NCBI RefSeq assembly: GCF_963675165.1
Contig: NC_087388.1
Location: 3,415,047-3,479,046 of the forward strand
Source: Halichondria panicea
Lineage: Eukaryota; Porifera; Demospongiae; Suberitida; Halichondriidae
DNA length: 64,000 nucleotides
Direction: 5' to 3'
The notes under the pieces are model-generated. The model made no database searches and was not told where the DNA came from. It saw nothing but the letters and a program-made list of their open reading frames with translations. The position numbers were made by a program, and so were the translations under genes. Positions within the stretch are counted from its first letter, which is position 1; each line of letters starts with the position of its first letter. Below are positions 22,821-33,300 of the stretch, piece after piece.

Positions 22821-23760
22821 TTAGTCAATGTATCCACTATGAGAGATATAAGAAAGGCAGTCTTGTTTGGTTACCATACTAAATGCCATACTTAAGAGTA
22901 CTCTTGAGGCACTGCATGATTGAAATACTCCATCGTTTTGCTTCATAATTGATTTCACTTGACTGAAAACCTCTTCGCAAGGATTCAAATCAGGTGAGTA
23001 TGGAGGGAGAAAAAGCAGTCGTGCTCCTTCTTGGTTTTCAATTAAATCCATAACACCCTCCACATGGTGTATGGAGGCATTGTCCATAATCACAACTGAA
23101 TGGGGATTTACCCAATTGAATGGATTTAGAATTGGAAGAACACAATCTCTCAAAAACTGCTCAAACCTTCCACCATCCACAGTCCCTTCAAAGAAGCATA
23201 CATCATGTATTCCATCAAGGGATAGTACAGGAATTGCTGAGTAGCGTGTTCCACGTGCTAGCAGCCTATGGTCTCTGGGCGTCATACCTCTTATACTGTA
23301 TGCCCATTTTCGCACACAATTTCTTCTATCACACCCTGTCTCATCTAGCCATATGAGCATTCTTGGATCATAGGTTGTAACTTCAGCCATAAACTTAGCA
23401 CGTAATTCATCATTACGCCGTATATGAATGTGTTGAATAACTTGCCGTGTACAGTTCATGAACTTCAGTGTTCGACAGATGGTTGCAACACTTACAGTAA
23501 CGCCAAACATTGTAACAAGTTTTGCTTGAATTTCATGTAAGTATATGCCAGTGTTCTCCAAAATGATTCGTAGAAGTACAAGCTGTTCAAAATCTCCGAG
23601 TAGTTTCTGAGGACCATGTGTTGAAACTCTTGGCGCTACATCACCAGTTTGCTCAAAAGCATTAATATATCTATAGACAGTGCTCTCAGAAAGGCTGACT
23701 TGGTGTGATATGTCTTTACAATTCAAGTGATGAGCAAGATAGAGCCAAATTACTGTCCAG
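22821..23760 (-). CDS. Tc1/mariner-superfamily (DDE_3) transposase A
   Basis: A 301-codon frame from the ATG at 23726, extendable upstream in frame to about 23760 (WTVIWLYLAHHL). N-terminal helix-turn-helix (SLSESTVYRYINAFEQTGDV), a linker, then a DDE core. Asp 128 lies in WLDETGCD, Asp 215 in VVIMDN, Glu 251 in PDLNPCEEVF, with 35 residues between the second Asp and Glu. PPYSPDLNP is the superfamily signature. The 3' end faces accessory gene A. The 5' end looks damaged: a 13-bp tandem duplication (23800-23825) and an in-frame stop lie upstream. I could not define terminal repeats for this copy. Confidence 0.9.
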
Positions 23761-23901
23761 TCTGTAGCTTGTGTTGTTCAGATATCTTGGCTAGTGAGAG
23801 TGACGTTTCCTCGTGACGTTTCCTCGGGAGCATGGAAACAGCTCTTTGTAACACTGTAGCTGTTGACGAAGCACACTAGTGGTAAGTTATAGTTATAGAC
23901 T

Positions 23902-23982
23902 AATCACAAGGTTTGTATGGAATATACAGTGCATGATGCCCGAGGTTTGAATGCACTGTATATTCATACAAACCGTGTGATT
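23902..23982. repeat. short fold-back hairpin
   Basis: AATCACAAGGTTTGTATGG... at 23902-23934 is complementary to 23951-23982 with about two mismatches and a 16-base loop. It probably represents a tiny MITE. Confidence 0.8.
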
Positions 23983-24106
23983 GGTCAATAACTGTTTTCT
24001 TGCATGTTGCTATTGACAGCAATTTATTATTACATGTAGCTATTAGCCATACAAAGAGCAAGTAGAGTAGAGAAGTAGTTCTACTAGACTAGGTGTAGGC
24101 TACTCA

Positions 24107-24880
24107 ATGGACCTTAAACTTAATATTGCCCCTGAAGGGTGGTTCTCTGATGAAGAGGGTCCTTTGACAGGTCCTTTGACAAAGAAACAAAAACTTCAAC
24201 TTGAATCTCAATTTAAAACTGCCACTGAAGAAGACCTAGACAGCTACACAGAACAACAAGCACCAAAAAACACAAATTACTCTACTACTTGGGCTGTTCG
24301 CAACTTTTTAGACTGGATAAAGCAGCGGAATTTGCGTTTTCCAACTGTTCCAGTACCCAGTACCTGAAGCGCTCCTAACATCTGGCACTGCCGAACAATT
24401 GGACCGTTGGTTGTCTTTTTATGTACTGGAAACCCGAAATAACAAAGGGGAAAACCTTATCCTCCAAAAACCCTTTACCAGCTACTTACTGTGTGGGCTG
24501 CTTCGAATAAAAAACAGTCTGAACTCCATGTTCAAAAATATGTGTGCTGAAGCTGGTGTATCAGGGCACAAAACAAATCACAGCTTGCGTGCGACTGGTG
24601 CATCAGAGCTTTTTGAAGCTGGAGTTCCTGAAAAGATCATCAAAGAGAGGACGGGACACAGGTCACTGGAAGCTCTGTGTTTATACGAAAGAACCACAAG
24701 AGATCAACACCAAGCTGTTTCAGTCATTTTTGTCATCGTCACAAAAGACATCATTCAAGGATGCCCTCATCTCAATCACAGTGGATGAAATCTCTTCCCA
24801 AAATGTGCACTGACAGCAAGGAGCAAGCAGCAAGCAGCTCTGAAGCAATCCCGAACAATGTGTTTCAAAACTGCAATGTG
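24107..24880 (+). pseudogene. Crypton-like tyrosine recombinase, frame-broken
   Basis: The first frame (24107-24367) contains NYSTTWAVRNFLDWIKQRN, the N-terminal domain of DUF3504/Crypton-type recombinases. A 7-bp tandem duplication CCAGTAC at 24350-24363 shifts the frame. The catalytic domain continues in 24399-24788 with HSLRATGASELFEAGVPEKI, GHRSLEAL and YERTT, giving the Arg, the G-H-R-S box and the candidate nucleophile Tyr. It falls in a third frame at the C-terminus (to ~24960). An in-frame 12-bp duplication is at 24158-24181. In this group the domain occurs both in transposons and in domesticated host proteins. With no boundaries visible I cannot tell which. Confidence 0.75.
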
Positions 24881-25092
24881 AATTATGTACAACCTTCTAT
24901 ACAACCACCACAAACAGTAGCTGTTAATGCAGAGCTAGACTCTCTGCTTGATTTCGTTGCTGAAGACGTGCTTCCATTAATTTATGGTATGCACATACTG
25001 CTTATTATTTCATGCTGCTTATTATTTAAGTCATGCTTAATCATTTTCTTTGTTTATTTTCCTTATCACACAATCATGTTAAATATGTATTT

Positions 25093-25161
25093 AAACATCC
25101 ATTGTACATCTGTATTAACATTTTCCCTAACCACAGGGATCTGCCCAATCATTCCTATGTA
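25093..25161 (+). repeat. left flank copy of a tandem-duplicated target site
   Basis: AAACATCCATTGTACATCTG through CCCAATCATTCCTATG-TA is repeated at 27651-27728 (ending CCTACG-TA). The second copy runs uninterrupted into ATAGCAGG, the sequence found just right of the transposon. It thus acts as an internal empty-site reference for element B. Confidence 0.9.
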
Positions 25162-25375
25162 CAGCAGATTGCAGTTAACTTGCCTGCAGACTTTGGCAGC
25201 CGGTTGTATAAACAATAGTAAATCTGTAGTAAACATACATTCCAACAATACCACTGAGAGGAATTATTGCCTCTTTTAGAAGCCGCGGCTAATATATACT
25301 GGTTCAAATTTCTCAGTATATAGTCCATGCAGCAGTGCAGTGCAGTAGCAGTACAAGTACAGTACAATACTAAGG

Positions 25376-26362
25376 ATGTCTTGTGAACCTGGAAGAACAA
25401 AAGCAAAAGCTTACCACTCAGACCTCAGATGGCGAATGGTGTATCAAAGAAAGGTACTTGACATCTCAACAAAGAAAATCAGTGAAAACCTTTGTGTTGA
25501 TCCTTCGACTGTGCAAAGGATTGTAAATCTATTTGATACCAGTGGCTCAGTCGAGAAGAAAATTCATATATCGAACGCTGTAAGAAAAATAAGCAGAGCA
25601 GACCAGCTTCACATCCTTGAGCTTGTTATAGAGAAACCTAGCATATACCTCCATGAGCTAAAACTTGAACTGCAAGCAAGAGGTACGCATGTTGATGAGT
25701 CAACTATATGCAGGTTTCTGTACCAATCTCGCTTTAGCAGGAAAAAGATGAGGATGATTGCCATTCAACAGAGCGAAGAATTAAGATCCCGATATGTAGC
25801 TGAGGTTTCATTGTATGATCCTGATATGCTAGTGTTCTTGGATGAAACTGGGAGTGACAGGAATACCGCCATGAGAAAATTTGGCTACAGTCTTAGAGGT
25901 CTTCGCTGTTGCTGTACCAAACTATTAGCAAGAGGGAAAAGGGTTTCTGCTATTGCTGCACTTTCATCTGTTGGAATCTTAGATGTGCAGTTTCTCAAGG
26001 GTAGTGTTAATGGAGAGATCTATGCCGACTTTATTGAATTGTCTGTTTTGCCTCATTTGCTACCCTTTGATGGTGTGAACCCAAACAGCATTGTAGTGAT
26101 GGATAATGCTTCCATACATTATAATGAAAGAGTCAGGCGTCTGATATCAAGCGTTGGAGCATTACTTGTGTTCCTTCCGCCATACTCTCCAGATCTCAAT
26201 CCCATTGAGGAGTCATTTTCAGCAGTGAAATCATTTCTTAGAGCGAATGAAGAACTAGCCTCTTCTTCCAAGGACATAGAGGACATACTTCTTAGAGGAT
26301 TTGCTAGCATAACCTCAGAAGACTGCTATGGCTGGTACTCTCATTCAGGTTATTACAATTAA
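25376..26362 (+). CDS. Tc1/mariner-superfamily (DDE_3) transposase B, intact
   Basis: A 328-codon open frame, complete from Met to stop. Residues ~13-56 form the DNA-binding region (YHSDLRWRMVYQRKVLDIST and PSTVQRIVNLFDTSG). The catalytic core has Asp 156 (LVFLDETGSDR), Asp 243 (VVMDNASIH) and Glu 278 (PDLNPIEESF), giving DD34E spacing. PPYSPDLNP is present. Start chosen because the upstream sequence is the terminal repeat region and the first residues align with copies A and C. All catalytic residues are intact, so this copy could be active. It acts on the TA-flanked ends at 25162 and 27636. Confidence 0.93.
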   Translation: MSCEPGRTKAKAYHSDLRWRMVYQRKVLDISTKKISENLCVDPSTVQRIVNLFDTSGSVEKKIHISNAVRKISRADQLHILELVIEKPSIYLHELKLELQARGTHVDESTICRFLYQSRFSRKKMRMIAIQQSEELRSRYVAEVSLYDPDMLVFLDETGSDRNTAMRKFGYSLRGLRCCCTKLLARGKRVSAIAALSSVGILDVQFLKGSVNGEIYADFIELSVLPHLLPFDGVNPNSIVVMDNASIHYNERVRRLISSVGALLVFLPPYSPDLNPIEESFSAVKSFLRANEELASSSKDIEDILLRGFASITSEDCYGWYSHSGYYN

Positions 26363-26448
26363 CAAGTCAATCAGATATTAAACAATGTCACATTATTATT
26401 ATTATAATGTCATACATGTCTTTATTGTGTTCCATAATTAATATTTCC

Positions 26449-27488
26449 TTACTTAAGTTCACGTAATGTTGTTAAGATAGTATATTTTTCAGCTTGAAAC
26501 TCATCAATACTTAGAACATTTTCATCTCGAAGGTTCTGAATCTCCTTGAGTTGTTTGAGGTACTGGGACCGTAGCTGTACTTTTTTACCAGGTGACATCC
26601 CAAGTGTACTACATGATGCAGCAGCAGTAACACTGGGGTTTACGTCAGGAGATGATGGCCTTAAAGCTTTCACGATAGCAACAGCAGCATTAGCCAGAGT
26701 ATCAACTACATCATGTTTGCCTTTACGAGAAACTTTCCCTCTAATCATAGGGATATTTGGAGGAGTATCTTTGTCTTTCCATTGATGATTTTTAATCATT
26801 CTCGCCCAGATTCTGTAGTCACCATAGTCATATTTGTCTCCATGAATATTTTGTAATTCATGAACGTGTTCTTGAAGCTCTGCTTCTTCTCCAGAAGCAC
26901 TGCTAGCAGCACGTTTAGGCACACTCTCCGTTTCAGCATCGTCTTGTTTTCGCTTACGACCAAAAGTTGATGTAACCTGCACTTGTCCATCACACCACAG
27001 CAAGATCTCTTTGTCACCAGCATTTGTGTACATGGCTTTTAAATCTTCTTCCGATAAAATCCAGCTCTTTACTTGAGGACGTCCATGGAAGTACCCAACA
27101 TTAAACTCATCTATTGCAGATGCAGGAGGGACATACTTACTGAGAGTACTGATAAGCTTTTGTTTCAGTTCAAGTATCGACAAAAACTTGTTAGAGATAC
27201 CATGCCAATCAACTACAATCGAGTCCTTCTTTAACTTTTGGTTAATAATTCGAACACGGTACTTCAAGTCGTCCTACAAAATACAATAAAGAGAAAATTA
27301 CATGCCATGCATGCAGGTTGCAACATACTTTTCTTTTTAAAGCACACCAGTAATTAATACCTGTCTAGGCTGATGACTGGTCACAGGTAGCTGTTCTGGA
27401 GACCACTGATACTCCGGCCAAACAGATACTCCGGCCAAACATTACCATATGAGTAGGCATACTGTCCCATGGGGTGTTGTGGGTCCAT
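26449..27488 (-). CDS. transposon accessory gene B: PB1-like fold plus SHOCT-like tail
   Basis: Main exon 27273-26449 reads as 272+ residues. A PB1-like region (~1-94; DEFNVGYFHGRPQVKSWIL ... ILLWCDGQ), a basic GRKRKQ patch (~103-108), YRIWARMI (~151-157) with TPPNIPMI, an Ala-rich helix, and a C-terminal ~38-residue SHOCT-like segment (LKEIQNLRDENVLSIDEF). A probable first exon (27488-27361) starts MDPQHPMGQYAY and ends in GT. The main exon follows an AG (minus) acceptor. A 17-bp tandem duplication (27408-27441) breaks the first-exon frame, so this copy may be newly damaged or mis-assembled. Its stop lies 86 bp from the transposase stop. It lies inside the TA-flanked unit. Biochemical role unknown: possible partner or regulator of transposition by inference only. 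Confidence 0.78.
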
Positions 27489-27650
27489 TTTTGTGTCCTT
27501 GTTAAAATTAAAAACTTTAGCTAGTTGAACTTTCACCTTTGATCAGGTGAGGCTATTTATTAGCCGCGGCGTCTAAACGAGGCAGTTTACATAACCGTCT
27601 GCCAAAGTCTACAGGCAAGTTAACTGCAATCTGCTGTAATAGCAGGTGAA

Positions 27651-27736
27651 AAACATCCATTGTACATCTGTATTAACATTTTCCCTAACCACAGGGATCT
27701 GTATATGATTCCCAATCATTCCTACGTAATAGCAGG
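27651..27736 (+). repeat. empty-site copy of transposon B target
   Basis: Repeats 25093-25161 and joins CCTACG-TA directly to ATAGCAGG, which in the filled copy is separated by transposon B. It differs by a 10-base insertion after GGGATCTG and one substitution. Confidence 0.9.
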
Positions 27737-29335
27737 TTCTGTATCACAGTTATAAACCATTGTATACCTTAGCAACCAAATAGCAACGGGCAAGAAGAGT
27801 CATTTAAATGCACATACATGTACATAATACAGTGTTAATGTCAGTAGCCCACGTCAGAATAATGTACATGTACATACACACATAACATACACATAATTAC
27901 ATGTATTGCTATGTTTAACGGGTACCTCCTCTCAGTTGATTTGCATGAGGATGAGGGACAATATTGTTCAGAAGCTCGGTATGGCAGGGTCTAGCCCAAC
28001 ATCTGTTATGAGGTCGTACGTTATGAGGTCGTACGTAAAACATTTATCGATGAGGACTTTGCATTCGTTGTGGCAGTCTTGTTGGAGAAGAACATCAAGG
28101 CTCGACGCATAGTTGTCTACTGCTTAAGTACACTCTGCTGGCTACTACCCTCCAGGAGCTGAACAGATCAGTGATAACAGAATGTTCGGGATGTTTCACT
28201 CCTGTACTGACGAACACAACAAAGCCTGATCTCAAGAGTATCTTGAGAACACGAAGTGTAGGAGATTCGTGCTGCTGAAGTATTTTGATCCAGCTGTTTG
28301 TTGCCTGGAACATAGAGTCTTGTGACAAGACTGTCGATCCGTTGCTAAGTGAAAATGATGGATGAAAATGATGGGGGTAAGTGATGTACAGGGTATTACC
28401 TCCAGCTTGTTCCAGCTTGTATATCATCAAGTCTCATCAAGTCGCACTATACACGTCTGCATCTGAATCAAAAATATCTGAGGCCATCAAGTCCGTACGT
28501 GGCACCATACACGTCCTCATCCTCGGTGTCTGAGTCAATTCTCATAGCGGTTTCGCTCCTTGTGTACTCCCTATTGATCCATGTGCTAATTGTGCTAATT
28601 GATGCAGGGGTCTGGGGAGAATTTGGGGAACATTCTGTGAGACCGGTTCACAATTCTGAAGCACGTCCTTCTCATCTGGAGATTCGATGAAGAGACGATA
28701 CGGACCGTGCTGCCAGCACGCTGGCAGAGTTGGCACCCATGTTCGAGACGATGTTCTTGTAAAGCTGCTCATTGTGGAGATCACATGGGATGTTCCGTCC
28801 TAGGCCGCCATGAGTGTTGGTCAGCTGATGAGAGCCTAAGTGCCTCTAGTTCTTCGGAGCTTCTTCGGAGCATTAAAATCTTCCACAGCCTAATAACACG
28901 CCCTTCTTTCCAACACGCCCTTCTTTCCTTCTTTCCAGGCATCCACAAACAGCAGTACTAAGGAGGCGAAATGACATAGCACTCGAGCATATTTATTTCC
29001 ACTGTCTATCACAGGGATCACTGTGAACTCTGTCTGGGCCACACTACTCAGCTACCTTTTTGTCCTTGATCTCATCATCGGGTCCTATGGTGTATGTTAA
29101 TGTAAGTATTATTTTATCGGTATGCTGTGTAAGCAATAATTATGTTACCTTCAATGTCAAATCCTGCTGTCGACTTTGAGGAAGGCAGCTTGACATGTGT
29201 GCATGTCATTCTTCGGTTTCTTCGCCTTGGAGTGAGTAAAAATACTGTCCTTGGCTGTCCTTGTGCAGAGATGAGCAGAGATGAGCTACATGTAAAAAGG
29301 TAACATATATAATACTTCATGTACACTCAGATATA
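27737..29335. other. interval without recognised genes
   Basis: Short open frames at 27906-28112 and on the minus strand at 28095-28430 resemble nothing I know. A perfect 15-bp tandem duplication TTATGAGGTCGTACG lies at 28006-28035. Several other short repeats occur at 28860-28935. Confidence 0.4.
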
Positions 29336-29720
29336 TTAAGGACTGGGACCTTCAATTATTGCTGAATCAGCTAAAATGCAGCCACGCCCACGATTTTTAA
29401 TATGTTTTGTGTGTAAAAATTCTGGATAGCTACTTGTCTTTTTTAGTTCTAAAAACGGTGTTCTAAACCTTCCTTTTAGCTCTTAATTCTTAGTGTAGTT
29501 AAAGGCTTATGCCCAGCTGGGAGGGAGCATCGTGTTCTATTTAGAGTAAGTTATTAGCCTGTAAAAGTATAAATGTCACTTATTGTCAGCTGTAAGACTA
29601 AGTTTTGTGCAAAATCTCACCTTTGGTGGCTCCCTCCCAGCAGATATGGCCTTTGAACTACCTACTACACTAAGAATTAAGAGCTAAAAGGAAGGACCGT
29701 TTTTAGAACTAAAAAAGACT
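29336..29720. mobile_element. fold-back element (end of TTAAGGACTGG family)
   Basis: Begins with TTAAGGACTGGGACCTTCAA, the end also seen in the element at 16529-17209. It contains a long inverted repeat: 29437-29515 (TCTTTTTTAGTTCTAAAAAC...) versus about 29640-29718, with an interrupted loop carrying GCTGGGAGGGAGC and its complement. No second TTAAGGACTGG end was found nearby, so it is probably truncated. Confidence 0.65.
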
Positions 29721-30114
29721 AGAGCACTCCCTCGGCTGGTGACATGATTATAAAGAAACCAGAAGAGTGGTGCATGTAGTGATGTATGACTGAGCTGAGC
29801 TGTCTAGCACAGCAACTCAGGAGCTAAACCAGACTGGAGACATGCTGAAACATTGAGAACAGAGTTTTAGTGGTACATGAGTCTAGGATCACAGCAAAGA
29901 AGCCTAGAGTCCTAGAGTCTCAGAGAAGTATGACTCTTGGGATCCCAGAGTCAGCTAAAGAGCAACAAACAAGTCACAATTCTAGCTTTCTGCCTCGAAT
30001 AAAGGCCGCGTGTATAGTGTTAGCTAGCTAGCGCAAGTTCTACACAGAAAATGCACAGAGTGAGTACATGTACACAAAAGATGCACGCACATAGGGAGTA
30101 CACATAGGGAGTAC

Positions 30115-30370
30115 TGTGATAGACTGATAGGCTAGACTAGCAACAGCCTATATTTTAAGTGTCTATCGGTTGAGAACTCTCATGATCATTTTAATAAAAT
30201 CAATAAATTGAGAGAACTGACAAAAAAACACATGTGACTCAGACTTATCTGAGATCCACAGTCTAAAAATAGAGTCTATAAATATAGATATGTACATTCC
30301 ATTATATCTGTACATTCCATTACATCTGTACATACTTAAAATCAGATTTTTTTCTCATTAGTCCATCACA
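30115..30370 (-). repeat. Gmr1 element 3' LTR
   Basis: 256 bp, identical by eye to 35002-35257. The inner side abuts the purine-rich tract on the minus strand. Confidence 0.95.
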
Positions 30371-30391
30371 TTCCTCCACCGTTCTCCAGCG

Positions 30392-33300
30392 TCAAATAGG
30401 GTTTGGCGCACGAGACAGTGCATCTGCATTACTGTTGTCGACTCCCTTTCGATGCACTACTTCAAATCTGTAGGGCTGTAGAGACAAGCTCCATCGTGTG
30501 AGTCTTGAGTTCTTATCTTTCAGCTGATTCAACCACATGAGAGCGCGATGATCGGTTTGTATTGTAAATGGTCGGCCAAGTAAGTACACTTGGAATGCGG
30601 CTACTCCTGCTTTAATTGCCAGGCATTCTTTTTCGATCACTGAGTACCGTTCTTCACGAGGTAAGAGTTTCTTGCTATAGTATGCCACTGGGCGATCCAT
30701 TCCAGTTCCATCTAGCTGGCTGAGTACTGCGCCAATTCCCCTGTCCGAAGCATCTGTTTGCAAAATAAACTGTTGAGTAAAATCTGGGCTTGCAAGGATC
30801 GGTGAGGTTGACAACAGAGTCTTTAGCTTTTGGAAAGCTTGCTCACAAGTGTCAGTCCAGATAACGTCGCTGGGTGCAGCCTTCCTTGTCAAATCGGTCA
30901 AAGGTGAGGCTATATCGGCATACTGAGGGATAAAACGCCTGTAGTAACCCGATAGTCCCAGAAAGGTTCGGACCTGCTTCTTAGTAACTGGTACTGGGAA
31001 TTCTCGTACTGCTTGTACTTTTGTTGAGCCTGGCTGGACCACTCCACCACCTACTATATGTCCGAGGTACGTACAGTACTTTGCTCCAAACTGTGACTTC
31101 TTTGCTTTGACTGTTAATCCTGCTTTCCTGAGTCGTTGGAGAGTAGTTCGAACGTGTTCCAGGTGCTTCTCCCACGTTTCGCTGAATATTATCACATCAT
31201 CAAGATAAGTTGCTGTGAAATCACTGAGACCAGCTATCACACGATCCATCAATCTTTGGAAAGTCGCTGGGGCACCTTGTAGTCCAAATGGCATCACCTT
31301 GAATTGAAACAAACCAAACGGTGTGACAAAAGCCGTTTTGGGTCGATCTTCAACAGCGACAGGTACTTGCCAGTAACCTTTAGTGAGGTCCAGAGTTGAG
31401 ATATAGTGTGACCGTCCAAGTCCGTCAATTAGATCATCTATCCTGGGCATGGGATAGGCATCGGCTTGTGATTGACAATTGAGTTTCCGATAGTCCACAC
31501 AAATTCTTAGCGATTTGTCTTTTTTGGTCACCAACACAATTGGGGAACCATAAGCACTTGAGGATGGTTCTATGATACCTTGCTCGAGCATCTCGCCAAT
31601 TTCTTCTCTGACTGCATCTCTGTGAGCATGTGGTATCCTGTAAGGTGGTAAACGAATGGGGCGAGCATCTCCAGTGATTATTCTGTGTTCCGTTAACGAA
31701 GTGCGTCCTGGTTGGTTTTTGAATACATCTTGGTATTTGTCCAGTAGACTCTGCAATTGGGCTCTCTGAGGGGTGTCAACCCGCTTGTCAATCGGTATTT
31801 GGGTACTGTTATCGTCTGTCCACGTAGGTATATCTTCATCCACATAATCAGCTTCAATTTCTTCTGCTATATAGCCAGTATTGGTGGGTACATACCACTG
31901 TTTCAACATGTTAACGTGAAATATTCTTCTTTTTTTCCGTCGATCGTACATGTGGATCAGGTAGTCCACCTTGCCAATTGGTTTGACCACTTCATACGGT
32001 CCTTGCCATTGGGCGAGCAACTTGTTGCTAGATGTTGGCAATAGTACTAATACTTGATCCCCTTGGTGGAATTCTCTTTGTCGGGAATTTTGGTCATACC
32101 ACGTCTTTTGAATCTGTTTTGCTATATCCAGATTCACTTTTACCACTTGTGTCGCTCGTTCGAGTCGATCTCGCATCTTCATGATGTAGGAGATTATGCT
32201 CACACTATCGCATTTGTCAGTCTGCCAAGCTTCTCGGACGATATCGAGTGGTCCGCGAACACTTCGGCCATACAGTAGCTCGAATGGAGAAAAGCCTGTG
32301 GACGATTGTGGTACTTCACGATATGCAAATAGTAAATATGGGATTACTTTGTCCCAGTCTTTTCCTTCATCCTTTGTTGCCTTTCTGAGCATTCTTTTCA
32401 AAGTTTGATTAAATCTTTCTACTAGGCCATCAGTTTGGGGATGGTATGGTGTGGTACGAATGGGGTGTACATGGAGCATCCGATAAATCTCCGTTAGAAG
32501 TGTTGAAGTAAAATTACTTCCTTGGTCAGTCAGTATTTCCTCTGGTATTCCAACTCGTGAGAACAGTGTCATCAGCTGTTCGGCTATGTGTGGGGCATCG
32601 ATGCTTTTGAGTGGTATAGCCTCAGGGTATCGGGTCGCGTAATCACATATAACCAGAATATAGCGTTTGCCCGAATTGCTTCTTGGGAGTGGACCAACAA
32701 TGTCCATCGCTATTCTCTTGAAGGGCTCCTGAATAGTTGGGAGTGGGATGAGCGGTGCTCGTTTGGTTCTGCTTTGTGTAGATTTTTGGCATGTGAGACA
32801 TCCTTTGCAGTACTTGGCTACATCTTGATATAAGGTAGGCCAGTAAAATCGTTGCAGAATTCTCCTTGCAGTCTTCTCTTTGCCCATGTGGCCTGCTAAA
32901 GGTACGCTGTGGGCCAATTTCAGTACTTCTTCTCGGCAATGCCTTGGGAGTACCAGTTGCTCCACTTCCACTCCGTCCGCCCCTTGTTTGGGGGGTATCC
33001 ACCTGCGATAGAGTAGGCCATCATTTTGATAGAACCCTACCCCTGCTGTTGATGGGCTGCCTTCAGCTGCCTCGACACACTGTTTTAAGGTATCATCCTT
33101 TTGCTGCAATTCTTTGAATTTAGAAAGTGAAATGTCCAATGGGTGCAATTCCGACTGCATATTTTTGCATTTTTCGAAATGTTTTGCTCGCTGTTGGCGT
33201 TTCTCCTTTCTTGTGAGCGTCTCTCTGTTTCGACTTGGGATAAACAGTTCATCCTCCAAATCTTGAAAGGGCACGTCACTTAAGTTCTCGTTGTCAATAA

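Larger units (their letters stand above)
25162..27636. mobile_element. Tc1/mariner-type transposon B with transposase and accessory gene
   Basis: A 2475-bp unit bounded by inverted ends CAGCAGATTGCAGTTAACTT (25162) and its complement ending ATCTGCTG (27636), with TA on both sides (25160-25161, 27637-27638). The terminal repeats extend for roughly 100 bp, through ACTTTGGCAG and GCCGCGGCTAATA. The left one is lengthened by a ~50-bp insertion. Inside lie a complete transposase gene (plus) and the PB1/SHOCT-like gene (minus), convergent with an 86-bp gap. The paralogous empty site at 27651-27736 confirms the boundaries and TA duplication. Confidence 0.92.
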
